The position numbers and the translations under genes are program-made. The notes under the pieces were generated by a model. It saw only the letters and a program-made list of their open reading frames with translations, made no database searches and was not told the DNA's origin. From ZC4RG25 sp041687075 (GTDB lineage Bacteria > Pseudomonadota > Alphaproteobacteria > Rhizobiales > Hyphomicrobiaceae), in NCBI GenBank assembly GCA_041687075.1, contig JAWLCO010000006.1:7482-71481 (forward strand): 64,000 bases of DNA. Direction: 5' to 3'. Positions 9,215 through 17,105 of the stretch are shown in pieces (positions within the stretch are counted from its first letter, which is position 1; each line of letters opens with the position of its first letter).

Positions 9215-9267
9215 GCACCCCACGTTGGGGGGACATGCAGTCGTCGCGTTTCGTTGAACGGCTGACA

Positions 9268-9295
9268 GGCTCGGGCATATGACCGGGCCTTTTTT
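9268..9295 (+). terminator. intrinsic terminator after the phasin gene
   Basis: A 7-bp stem, GGCTCGG (9268-9274) with CCGGGCC (9283-9289), including one G-T wobble, has an 8-nt loop and is followed by six T residues (9290-9295). It is the clearest rho-independent terminator in the left half of the window. Confidence 0.88.
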
Positions 9296-9353
9296 GCGTC
9301 GCGTTTCCGGCGATTGATCGGAAGCGGATGGATCGTTTCGGCGCAAAATCGCG

Positions 9354-9359
9354 TATAAT
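9354..9359 (+). promoter_or_regulatory. -10 element before clpS
   Basis: A perfect TATAAT at 9354-9359 lies about 120 bp before the clpS start and after the phasin terminator. No good -35 hexamer is seen 17 bp upstream. Confidence 0.45.
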
Positions 9360-9476
9360 GATCGTGACCCGGGGGGTTGCCGCGCCGGAAACGTCGCGTA
9401 ACTTAAATCCTGGAACCTGAGAACTCGATTGGCGAACTTGGCAGGGGACGCTTCAGACGCGGAGCGTGTGGAGCAG

Positions 9477-9830
9477 ATGACGAAGTTGATGGCTATGGCG
9501 GGGAACAACGGACCGGATAGGGGCAGCGAGGAGGACGGCCGTACTGGCCTCGTCACGAAAACCCGGCCCAAGACGAAGCGGCCGCACCTCTACAAGGTGT
9601 TGCTGCTCAACGATGATTACACGCCGATGGAGTTCGTCGTGCATGTGCTCGAAAGGTTCTTCAACAAGGGGCGGGAAGAAGCGACCCGCATCATGCTCCA
9701 CGTCCACCACAAGGGCGTCGGGATGTGCGGTGTCTACACGTATGAAGTGGCAGAGACCAAGGTGACGCAGGTCATGGATTTCTCGCGTCAGCATGGCCAT
9801 CCTCTTCAATGCACCATGGAGAAGGAGTAG
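9477..9830 (+). CDS. clpS: ATP-dependent Clp protease adaptor
   Basis: ClpS delivers N-degron substrates to ClpAP and modulates ClpA. The core RPHLYKVLLLNDDYTPMEFV, with the conserved NDDYTPMEFV pocket, followed by HVHHKGVGMCGVYTYEVAE, is diagnostic. The start at 9477 gives 117 residues. An upstream in-frame TTG (9429) and internal ATGs at 9489 and 9495 are alternatives, and none has a strong ribosome site. The stop is only 7 bp before the clpA start, so the two are one operon, which fits their joint function. Confidence 0.93.
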   Translation: MTKLMAMAGNNGPDRGSEEDGRTGLVTKTRPKTKRPHLYKVLLLNDDYTPMEFVVHVLERFFNKGREEATRIMLHVHHKGVGMCGVYTYEVAETKVTQVMDFSRQHGHPLQCTMEKE

Positions 9831-9837
9831 GTTCCCC

Positions 9838-12288
9838 TTGCCATCGTTTTCACAGAGTCTCGAAGCGGCGCTGCACAGGGCGCTGGAGTACGCCAACGAG
9901 CGCAAGCACGAGTACGCGACGCTCGAGCATCTTCTGCTGGCGCTGATCGACGATCGCGATGCGGCGGGCGTCATGCGCGCCTGCAACGTGGACATCGACG
10001 CGCTGCGCGGCCGCGTCACTGAGTATCTGGATACCGAACTCGGGTCGCTGCAGGTGGCCGGGCCATCGGAGGCCCAGCCGACCACGGGCTTCCAGCGGGT
10101 GATCCATCGCGCCGTGGTGCATGTGCAGTCCTCGGGGCGCGAGGAGGTGACCGGCGCCAACGTGCTCGTCGCCATCTTCGCCGAGCGGGAGAGCCATGCT
10201 GCGTTCTTCCTGCAGGAGCAGGAGATGACGCGGTTCGATGCCGTGCAGTACATCAGCCACGGTATCGCCAAGCGGCCCGGCATGTCCGATCCTCGGCCGG
10301 CCCGCGGCGTGGATGAGGACACGACCGAGGGCGACGGCAGCAAGAAGCCCGGTGCCGATGCGCTCAACACCTATTGCGTCAACCTCAACAAGAAGGCGCG
10401 CGAGGGCCGCATCGATCCGCTGATCGGCCGCGAAGCGGAAGTGCTGCGCACGATCCAGGTGCTCTGCCGGCGTCAGAAGAACAATCCGCTGTTCGTCGGT
10501 GATCCGGGCGTCGGCAAGACCGCCATCGCCGAGGGCCTAGCCCGCAAGATCATCCGCGGCGAGGTGCCGGACGTCCTCAAGAACGCGACCATCTTCGCGC
10601 TCGACATGGGCGCGCTGCTCGCAGGCACCCGCTATCGCGGCGACTTCGAGGAGCGGCTCAAGGCCGTCATGAAGGAGGTCGAGAACTATCCCGGCGCGAT
10701 CCTCTTCATCGACGAGATCCACACCGTCATCGGTGCGGGTGCGACCTCGGGCGGCGCCATGGACGCCTCGAACCTGCTGAAGCCGGCCCTGCAGTCGGGC
10801 ACGGTGCGCTGCATCGGCTCGACCACCTACAAGGAGTACCGGCAGCATTTCGAGAAGGACCGGGCTCTGGTCCGGCGCTTCCAGAAGATCGACGTGAAGG
10901 AGCCCACGATCGAGGACTCGATCGAGATCCTGAAGGGCCTCAAGCCGTACTTCGAGGAGTACCACAAGCTCAAGTACACCAACGACGCGATCAAGGCGGC
11001 CGTCGAGCTGTCGGCCAAGTACCTTCATGACCGCAAGCTGCCCGACAAGGCGATCGACGTGATCGACGAGACGGGCGCCTCGCAGATGCTGGTGCCCGAG
11101 GGCAAGCGCAAGAAGAAGATCACCGTCAAGGAGGTGGAGGCGACCGTCGCCACGATGGCCCGCATCCCGCCGAAGACGATCACGAAGAGCGACGCGGAGG
11201 TGCTCGGCAATCTTCAGCGCGATCTGAAGCGGCTGGTGTTCGGCCAGGACCGGGCCATCGAGGCACTGTCGTCGGCGATCAAGCTCGCCCGCGCAGGCCT
11301 CAGGGAGCCGGAGAAGCCGATCGGCTCCTACCTGTTCTCAGGGCCGACGGGCGTCGGCAAGACCGAGGTGGCCAAGCAGTTGGCGAACCTCATGGGCGTC
11401 GAGCTGTTGCGCTTCGACATGTCCGAGTACATGGAGAAGCACACGGTCTCGCGGCTCATCGGTGCGCCGCCGGGCTATGTCGGCTTCGACCAGGGTGGTC
11501 TGCTGACCGACGGTGTCGATCAGCATCCGCACAGCGTCCTGCTGCTGGACGAGATCGAGAAGGCGCATCCCGATCTCTTCAACATCCTCCTGCAGGTGAT
11601 GGACCACGGCAAGCTGACCGACCACAACGGCAAGCAGGTCGACTTCCGCAACGTCATCCTGATCATGACGACGAACGCGGGCGCCAGCGATCTGGCGAAA
11701 GCTCCCATGGGCTTCAACCGGGCAAGGCGCGAAGGCGAGGACACGGAGGCGATCAACAAGCTGTTCACGCCTGAGTTCCGCAACCGTCTCGACGCGGTCA
11801 TCCCGTTTTCTGGGCTGCCGCCCGAGGTCATCTTCAAGGTGGTGGAGAAGTTCATCTTCCAGCTCGAGGCGCAGCTCGCAGACCGGGGGGTCACCATCGA
11901 GCTGTCGGAGGCGGCGACCAAGTGGCTGGCCGAGAAGGGTTACGACGACAAGTTCGGCGCCCGTCCGCTGGCCCGCATCATCCAGGAGTACATCAAGAAG
12001 CCGCTGGCCGACGAGCTCCTGTTCGGCAAGCTGGAGCATGGTGGCACAGTCAAGGTGCTGGTGACCGGCGAAGGCGCCGAGCAGAAGCTCGACTTCGAGA
12101 TCATCCCCGGCGAGCCCAAGCCTCCGAAGTCCAAGGACGAGGACGACGGCGACGAGGACACCGAGGACGAGGGCGAGAAGGCTCTCATCGAGGCCGCGGC
12201 ACCCCGCAAGGCGTTGCCGGGACCGAAGGAGAAGCGCGAGCGCAAGACCACCGGCACCGTTCCGACGGTGCCGAAGAAGTCGGAGTGA
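9838..12288 (+). CDS. clpA: ATP-dependent Clp protease ATP-binding subunit ClpA
   Basis: ClpA is the hexameric AAA+ unfoldase that feeds ClpP. After the Clp N-domain (PSFSQSLEAALHRALEYANE) come two AAA modules: Walker A GDPGVGKT near residue 221 with LFIDEIH, and GPTGVGKTE near 502 with LLLDEIEKAH. A TTG start at 9838 is preferred because AAGGAG at 9822-9827 lies ten bases upstream and it yields the usual (M)PSFSQ start; the ATG at 9793 would overlap clpS and add an unrelated leader. The C terminus carries an extra tail of about 60 residues, first acidic (DEDDGDEDTEDEGE) and then basic, longer than in enterobacterial ClpA. Confidence 0.96.
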   Translation: MPSFSQSLEAALHRALEYANERKHEYATLEHLLLALIDDRDAAGVMRACNVDIDALRGRVTEYLDTELGSLQVAGPSEAQPTTGFQRVIHRAVVHVQSSGREEVTGANVLVAIFAERESHAAFFLQEQEMTRFDAVQYISHGIAKRPGMSDPRPARGVDEDTTEGDGSKKPGADALNTYCVNLNKKAREGRIDPLIGREAEVLRTIQVLCRRQKNNPLFVGDPGVGKTAIAEGLARKIIRGEVPDVLKNATIFALDMGALLAGTRYRGDFEERLKAVMKEVENYPGAILFIDEIHTVIGAGATSGGAMDASNLLKPALQSGTVRCIGSTTYKEYRQHFEKDRALVRRFQKIDVKEPTIEDSIEILKGLKPYFEEYHKLKYTNDAIKAAVELSAKYLHDRKLPDKAIDVIDETGASQMLVPEGKRKKKITVKEVEATVATMARIPPKTITKSDAEVLGNLQRDLKRLVFGQDRAIEALSSAIKLARAGLREPEKPIGSYLFSGPTGVGKTEVAKQLANLMGVELLRFDMSEYMEKHTVSRLIGAPPGYVGFDQGGLLTDGVDQHPHSVLLLDEIEKAHPDLFNILLQVMDHGKLTDHNGKQVDFRNVILIMTTNAGASDLAKAPMGFNRARREGEDTEAINKLFTPEFRNRLDAVIPFSGLPPEVIFKVVEKFIFQLEAQLADRGVTIELSEAATKWLAEKGYDDKFGARPLARIIQEYIKKPLADELLFGKLEHGGTVKVLVTGEGAEQKLDFEIIPGEPKPPKSKDEDDGDEDTEDEGEKALIEAAAPRKALPGPKEKRERKTTGTVPTVPKKSE

Positions 12289-12298
12289 TGGGGAATGA

Positions 12299-12390
12299 GC
12301 GAATAGCGAGTAGCGAGTAGCGAATAGGGTATTCCCGGCGGATCGAGGCTCGAAGCTCCCTATTCGCCATTCGCTATTTCGCTATTCGCC
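12299..12390. repeat. palindromic GCGAATA-family repeat, copy 1
   Basis: A left arm (12299-12329) built from tandem GCGAATA/GCGAGTA heptamers is followed after about 28 bp by a right arm (12358-12390) built from the reverse complement TATTCGC/CATTCGC units. The whole can fold into a long imperfect hairpin. It fills the gap between convergent clpA and the minus-strand NAD(P)-binding gene. Related copies lie at 32384-32476 and 37767-37933. Confidence 0.9.
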
Positions 12391-13032
12391 CCCCAACAGA
12401 ACCGGCGCCTGCCCCGCGTATTTCCGCTCGGCCACTTCCCTGACCAGAAAGTCCGCCACGTCGGCGCGGCTGATCTGGCCGGCGCGCCATTCGGACGGAT
12501 CGAGAAGGGCGCGGTACTGCCCGGTGGCGGGGCCGTTGGTTAAGAGACCTGGACGGACGATGGTCCAGTCGAGGCCGCTTTGGCGGATGATCTGCTCCTG
12601 CACGTCCTTGTCGTCGTAGACGCGCTTGAGCACCAGCGGAAAGATCACCCAGTCGTAGAGCAGGCCGCCGTGGCCGCGGCTTTCGCCGGCCCCGATGCCG
12701 GTCACGGCGACCAACCGGCGCACGCCGGTCTCCTTCATGGTGTCGACGAGCGCACGGGTGGCGGTGGAGAACAGGCGGGTGCCCGAAATCGTCGTGCTTG
12801 CGCTGGGGGCGGCGCCGAGGGTCACGATGACCGCGTCGACGCCCTCCAGGGCGTTCAGCAGGGCGGTCTTGTCGGTAGCGTCGCCTGTGACCTTCTCCAG
12901 CTTCTCATCCTCGATGGGAATGGTCGAGGCGGACCTTGCGAGCGCCCGCACGGAGTGCCCGGCAGCGAGCGCCTTGCGTACCGTTTCGAGCCCTGTGCCC
13001 CGGCTGGCTCCGACAATCAGGATGCGCGCCAT
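12382..13032 (-). CDS. NAD(P)-binding atypical SDR (NmrA-like)
   Basis: The 216-residue protein starts ARILIVGASRGTGLETVRKALAAG, a Rossmann dinucleotide-binding loop, and continues with the NAD(P)-binding atypical-SDR pattern (VTGDATDKTALLNALEGVDAVIVTLG, RRLVAVTGIGAGES, WTIVRPGLLTNGP). Such proteins are flavin-reductase-like or redox-sensing; the substrate is unknown. No YxxxK pair of classical SDRs is obvious, in line with the atypical class. Its 3' end runs into the right arm of the palindromic repeat. The next minus-strand gene upstream encodes a HIT protein. Confidence 0.85.
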   Translation of the reverse strand: MARILIVGASRGTGLETVRKALAAGHSVRALARSASTIPIEDEKLEKVTGDATDKTALLNALEGVDAVIVTLGAAPSASTTISGTRLFSTATRALVDTMKETGVRRLVAVTGIGAGESRGHGGLLYDWVIFPLVLKRVYDDKDVQEQIIRQSGLDWTIVRPGLLTNGPATGQYRALLDPSEWRAGQISRADVADFLVREVAERKYAGQAPVLLGGE

Positions 13033-13097
13033 CGGACTGCTCCTTGCGCGTGCGCCTCACCGCCCCCTTGGCGTCGCAATCCGGGCAGGATCGCAGG

Positions 13098-13523
13098 TCA
13101 GCTTGCGAGCGCCTGCCGGATCTTCTCCGCGTTGGCGGCAAGCACCTCATTGTCCTCCATCTTGCCCGTATGCGGTCCGAGCTGGACGCCTTCCCATCGG
13201 GGCAGCACGTGGAAGTGGAGGTGGAAGACGACCTGGCCGCCCGCAGGCTCATTGAACTGCTGGATCGTGACGCCGGTTGCGTCGAAGGCCTTCATCACCG
13301 CCCGGGATAGCCGCTGGACGGTCGCCATGCAGGCGGCAAGCTGCTCCGGCGTGGCGTCGAGGACGTTGCGCGCCGGCGTCTTCGGAATGACGAGCGTATG
13401 CCCCCTGCTGCGGGGCATGATGTCCATGAAGGCAAAGGTGTGCTCGTCCTCATAAACCTTGTGGGCCGGCAGCTCGCCTCTCAGGATCTTCGCGAACACG
13501 TTGCTGTCGTCGTACGTGGTCAT
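13098..13523 (-). CDS. HIT family nucleotide-binding hydrolase
   Basis: HIT proteins hydrolyse or transfer nucleoside phosphates (AMP-amides, dinucleoside polyphosphates). The 141-residue length is typical. The catalytic triad HLHFHVLP lies at residues 101-108 (His101, His103, His105), preceded by SRGHTLVIPK and by FNEPAGGQVVFHL. It is nearest to Hint/HinT-type members. It lies 28 bp downstream of the GNAT-like gene on the same strand and is probably co-transcribed with it. Confidence 0.93.
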   Translation of the reverse strand: MTTYDDSNVFAKILRGELPAHKVYEDEHTFAFMDIMPRSRGHTLVIPKTPARNVLDATPEQLAACMATVQRLSRAVMKAFDATGVTIQQFNEPAGGQVVFHLHFHVLPRWEGVQLGPHTGKMEDNEVLAANAEKIRQALAS

Positions 13524-13551
13524 GCACCGTCCTCATCGTTGCCGTTGGACA

Positions 13552-14742
13552 TCAGAACGTTTCTTCGGTGGCTGCCGTTGCCTTCCGGTAGGGACCGTAG
13601 GCGGCCAGCACCTCCCTGTGCTCGGCCACTTCCTGGCGCTCCTCCTCCAGATAGCGCGCAACCGCCCGGCGGAAGTTGCGGTCGGCAATCCAGTGCAGCG
13701 AGTAGGTCGGAACCGGCATGTAGCCGCGCGCCAGCTTGTGCTCGCCCTGCGCACCGGCCTCCACCCGTGACAGTCCGCGGGCGATCGCGAACTCGATGGC
13801 CTGATAGTAGCAGACCTCGAAATGGAGGCACGGGTGATGCTCGATGGCACCCCAGTAGCGGCCGTAGAGGCAGTCGCCGCCGATAAGGTTCAGTGCGCCG
13901 GCGATGTAGCGTCCCTGCCGCCTGACCATCACGAGCAGACAGCGGTCGGCCATGGCTTCGCCGAGCAGCGAGAAGAATCGGCGGTTGAGATACGGCCGGC
14001 CCCACTTGCGCGAGCCGGTGTCCATGTAGAAGTCGAAGAAGGCGTCCCAGTGTTCCTCGTGGATGTCGCTGCCGGTCAGGTGCTCGATGGTGAGGCCTGG
14101 GCCAAGCGCCTGGGCGCGCTCCTTGCGCACCGTCTTGCGCTTGCGCGAGGCGAGGCTCGCCAGGAAATCCTCGAAGGTCCGGTAGCCTTCATTGTGCCAA
14201 TGGAACTGCTGGTCCGTACGCTGCAGGAAACCAAGGTCCGGCAGGCGCTGCCATTCGCCTTCGGTGGGAAAGGTGATGTGAAGGGATGAAACGCCGAGCT
14301 TCTGGGCGAGCGTGACGGCGGCTGCGGCGAGAGTGCCTTCGCGCTCTTCACTGTCCGGGCCGGGAGGAACGAGCAGCCGCCGGCCCGGAACGGGGGTGAA
14401 GGGGACGGCGCTCAGCAGCTTGGGATAGTAGCTGCCGCCGGCCCGCTCGTAGGCATCGGCCCAGCCCCAGTCGAACACGTACTCACCGCGGCTGTGGCTC
14501 TTCAGATAGCAGGGCATGGCGCCGGCGATGCCGCCGCCGGGCCCTTCGAGGAGGAGATGCTGCGGCAGCCACCCGGTATGCCGGTTGACCGTGCCTGCGT
14601 CCTCCAGCGCCTTCAGGAAAGCATGTGCCAGGAACGGGTTGAACTCCCGGGCGTCCGGATTGGCGCACGCGTCCCATGCACCAGCGTCGATTTCGGTCAT
14701 CGACGTGGCGACGCGCACGACAGCAGTTTCACTTCGTCCCAT
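13552..14742 (-). CDS. GNAT-superfamily (DUF482-type) protein
   Basis: The roughly 396-residue protein matches the FemAB/GNAT-like DUF482 group of uncertain substrate. Typical blocks are NPFLAHAFLKALEDAG, MPCYLKSHSRGEYVFDWGWADAYERAGGSYYPKL, LGVSSLHITF, and the C-terminal FEVCYYQAIEFAIARGLSRVEAGAQGEHK followed by LARGYMPV. No signal peptide is seen. The ATG at 14742 was chosen because GGAG lies five bases upstream; ATG 14745 and TTG 14766 are alternatives. Transfer of an acyl or aminoacyl group is expected from the fold only. Confidence 0.87.
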   Translation of the reverse strand: MGRSETAVVRVATSMTEIDAGAWDACANPDAREFNPFLAHAFLKALEDAGTVNRHTGWLPQHLLLEGPGGGIAGAMPCYLKSHSRGEYVFDWGWADAYERAGGSYYPKLLSAVPFTPVPGRRLLVPPGPDSEEREGTLAAAAVTLAQKLGVSSLHITFPTEGEWQRLPDLGFLQRTDQQFHWHNEGYRTFEDFLASLASRKRKTVRKERAQALGPGLTIEHLTGSDIHEEHWDAFFDFYMDTGSRKWGRPYLNRRFFSLLGEAMADRCLLVMVRRQGRYIAGALNLIGGDCLYGRYWGAIEHHPCLHFEVCYYQAIEFAIARGLSRVEAGAQGEHKLARGYMPVPTYSLHWIADRNFRRAVARYLEEERQEVAEHREVLAAYGPYRKATAATEETF

Positions 14743-14828
14743 CATCGCTCCGAAACGCTCCGGCAATCCAGCATATCAGGCTGCCTGCGCCCGTTCGACG
14801 GCTGCTCTACCGAACGCGGCCTTTTGCT

Positions 14829-15149
14829 TCAGGTGCTGTCGAGCAGTCGTAACCCCAGCACGCCTGCGATGATGAGGCCGAGGCAGGCGATACGTGCGGC
14901 ATCTGCGGGTTCATCGAAAAGCAACATGCCGAGGATCGCGGTCCCGGTGGCGCCGATGCCGACCCACACGGCGTAGGCCGTGCCGATTGGCAGCGTCCTG
15001 GCCGCCACCGCGAGCAGATACATGCTCGCAGCCATCGCCAGCAGTGTGAATACGGATGGCCATAATCGCGTGAACCCTTGCGTGTACTTCAAACCAATGG
15101 CCCACACGACTTCCAGCATGGCGGCGACAAGGAGCATTACCCAAGCCAT
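14829..15149 (-). CDS. gdx: SMR-family exporter, SugE/Gdx type (guanidinium exporter)
   Basis: This four-helix SMR transporter of 106 residues keeps the essential membrane Glu at position 13 (LVAAMLEVVWAIGLKYT) and the SugE/Gdx pattern LKYTQGFTRLWPS, with GTAYAVWVGIGATGTAILGM in helix 3. Gdx members export guanidinium and are commonly controlled by guanidine riboswitches. The leader of this gene carries two hairpins with ACGA loops (15168-15214), which makes the Gdx assignment much stronger than a generic quaternary-ammonium pump. GGGAG lies a few bases before the ATG. Confidence 0.93.
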   Translation of the reverse strand: MAWVMLLVAAMLEVVWAIGLKYTQGFTRLWPSVFTLLAMAASMYLLAVAARTLPIGTAYAVWVGIGATGTAILGMLLFDEPADAARIACLGLIIAGVLGLRLLDST

Positions 15150-15167
15150 GGAGCTCTCCCGAATGAA

Positions 15168-15214
15168 GCAGGGTCGTTCCTGCCGAGGCCCCTTGGCTGT
15201 GAGGTCGTCCCCAC
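15168..15214 (-). promoter_or_regulatory. guanidine-II (mini-ykkC) riboswitch
   Basis: Read on the minus strand, the leader holds two hairpins. The first (15214-15199) is GTGGGG-ACGA-CCTCAC, a six-pair stem with an ACGA tetraloop. The second (15183-15168) is GCAGG-AACGAC-CCTGC, a five-pair stem whose loop also contains ACGA. They are 15 nt apart, and the second ends 18 nt before the exporter ATG, next to the ribosome site. Two small hairpins with ACGR loops in front of a sugE/gdx gene are the definition of the mini-ykkC class. The second loop has a non-canonical A-C closing step, a small deviation. Confidence 0.88.
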
Positions 15215-15275
15215 GGGCAGTCCAGCAGTTTCAATCAGCTCATCAGCTTCGATGATCAAGACGCACAGGCTCCGG

Positions 15276-16052
15276 TCAGGCAAGACTGGGATCGCAGCTC
15301 TCGAAGATCGGCGCGTCAGCCCATGCGGCGGCGCGCCGGAGCTGGTCCTTCGTGCGTACGGTCCATGCGAAAAGGGGCAAGCGCACCACCTCGCGTGCAA
15401 AGCGGGTGACGGGCGTCGGCAGGTCGTCGACGTGGTAGGCGATGAAGCTGGGGTGAGCCGGCCCCGCCTCGAGGCAGTGGCTGAGGCGGAAGGCGCGCTC
15501 GGCGTCGATCGCATCCGGCAGATCGTCCGCCTTCTGGTAGTCACCGGACACGATGCCGCGTGGAATGTCCGGAGCCAGCCCGCGCAGCGCCGTGATGATC
15601 GCGGGATCGAACGACATGAGAGCAATGGGTCCCTGATAGGTGATGGAGAACTCCGCCACAGCCGCAAGAAATCGCGGGTCCGGCTCGTCCCAGTCGCTCT
15701 TGATCTCGACCAGCAGCGGCACCTTGCCTGCAACGAGCTCCAGCAGATCGCGATATGGGAGGAGCAAGGTGCTCTGACCACGGTAGCGGAGCGCGGAGAG
15801 CTCGGCCGGGCTCCGCGCGGCGACCGCACCTTCAGCATCTACGAGCCGGTCGAGCGTCGCATCATGGAACACGAACGGCGTGCCGTCGCGGGCCGGGCGC
15901 AGGTCGCATTCGATGCCAAATCCTGCAGCAATGGCCGCCTCGAACGCCGGAGCCGTGTTCTCGATCCGGCCGACGGCGGCGTCGTGCAGGCCGCGGTGAG
16001 CGATGGGGCGCAGGAAGTCTGTACTGAGGAAGACGCATCCGTGATCGAACAT
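15276..16052 (-). CDS. glycerophosphodiester phosphodiesterase family protein
   Basis: GDPD enzymes cleave glycerophosphodiesters into glycerol-3-phosphate and an alcohol. The 258-residue protein has the TIM-barrel signature: PIAHRGLHD, ENTAPAFEAAIAAGFGIECDLRPARDG, FHDATLDRL, and later LLVEIKSDW. The His-Arg, Glu-x-Asp and second His residues of the metal and active site are present. There is no signal peptide, so it is likely cytoplasmic and UgpQ-like. It is read in the same direction as the gdx gene but is separated from it by the riboswitch leader. Confidence 0.93.
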   Translation of the reverse strand: MFDHGCVFLSTDFLRPIAHRGLHDAAVGRIENTAPAFEAAIAAGFGIECDLRPARDGTPFVFHDATLDRLVDAEGAVAARSPAELSALRYRGQSTLLLPYRDLLELVAGKVPLLVEIKSDWDEPDPRFLAAVAEFSITYQGPIALMSFDPAIITALRGLAPDIPRGIVSGDYQKADDLPDAIDAERAFRLSHCLEAGPAHPSFIAYHVDDLPTPVTRFAREVVRLPLFAWTVRTKDQLRRAAAWADAPIFESCDPSLA

Positions 16053-16190
16053 CGCCCGGCCCGAGATCGTTTACGTTGCAGGAAACCACAATCTGGTAGA
16101 CGTGAGAGTGCTGACTTTGCAAGCCGCATCCACCGTGCGAGGGTTCCCGCCCAGGCGAGAAATGCGGCGCGTGCTCGCTGGAGAAGCTTA

Positions 16191-17063
16191 ATGGGCGTTG
16201 GACCGAGACTGGTCGCGGCAGGGCTGGCATGGATTGCGGTGGCCGCCTGCGCAACGGCTGGGGTGGCGGAAAGCGGCGGGCTCGTCCCACATCGCGCCGT
16301 GTACGATATCACACTTGCGGAAGCGCGCCCGGGTGCCGGGATTTCCGAGCTCACGGGACGGATGGTCTACGAGCTGACCGGGGCGGCCTGCACGGGCTTC
16401 ACACAGAAGATGCGGTTCGTCACGAGCACCACGAACCAGGAGGGCGAAACGAGCATTACCGATATGCGCACGTCGAGCTGGGAAGATGCTTCGGGCGACC
16501 GCTTCCGGTTCGAGAACAGTCAATACCGCGACCAGCAGCGGATCGAGCAGACCGCCGGAGAAGCGGTGCGCAGGAAGAACCACGGAGAAATCCGGGTCGA
16601 GCTGAAGCAGCCGAAGAAAAAGGTCATCAAGCTGCCCGAAGGCGCGATGTTTCCCATCCAGCATTCGAGCCGGCTGCTCGAGGCCGCGCGCGAAGGCAAG
16701 CACGTTTTCGCCACCGATCTGTTCGACGCCTCGGAGAAAGGCGAGAAGGTTTACGCGACGAGCGCCTACATCGGGTCCCGTCATGAACCAGGCTTCAACC
16801 ATCAGCTGCCGGACGTGACCAATGGCGATGCGCTGGACAGTCTGGCCGCATGGCCCGTGGCCCTGAGCTACTACGAGAAAGGATCGGAGCTGGAGGACGC
16901 GGTGCCGTCCTACGAGCTTTCATTCATATACTTCGAAAACGGTGTTTCGCGGCGCCTTCTCATCGACTACGGCAACTTCTCCATCCGGGGGGAGCTGAAG
17001 GAGCTGCAGATGCTCGAGCCGGAGGCATGCAAAGCCGGCCGGAAAGGCGGCAAGGCGCGCTGA
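16191..17063 (+). CDS. eipB: EipB family cell-envelope integrity protein (DUF1849)
   Basis: EipB is a periplasmic beta-spiral protein needed for envelope integrity in Brucella. This product (290 residues) has a signal segment (about residues 8-26, AAGLAWIAVAACATAGVAES), then LVPHRAVYDITLAEARPGAG, GRMVYELTGAACTGFTQ and KMRFVTSTTNQEGE. It has a conserved Cys in the ACTGF block and a second in the C-terminal EPEACKA, the pair that forms the family disulfide. The start at 16191 has GGAGAAG just upstream. The frame is open further upstream to 15078, but that part only shadows the GDPD gene. The family is confined to alphaproteobacteria. Confidence 0.92.
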   Translation: MGVGPRLVAAGLAWIAVAACATAGVAESGGLVPHRAVYDITLAEARPGAGISELTGRMVYELTGAACTGFTQKMRFVTSTTNQEGETSITDMRTSSWEDASGDRFRFENSQYRDQQRIEQTAGEAVRRKNHGEIRVELKQPKKKVIKLPEGAMFPIQHSSRLLEAAREGKHVFATDLFDASEKGEKVYATSAYIGSRHEPGFNHQLPDVTNGDALDSLAAWPVALSYYEKGSELEDAVPSYELSFIYFENGVSRRLLIDYGNFSIRGELKELQMLEPEACKAGRKGGKAR

Positions 17064-17105
17064 GCCCCCCGCGCTGGCCTCGCTCTAACGACTCGTGCCG
17101 GAGTA

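Noticed and set aside
12299..12390. CRISPR array
   Set aside because: The units are 7-8 bp and contiguous or inverted, without spacers, and no cas genes are present.
15078..16190. Long in-frame N-terminal extension of the EipB gene
   Set aside because: It shadows the GDPD gene, covers the riboswitch leader on the other strand, and the ATG at 16191 has a ribosome site and a signal peptide.
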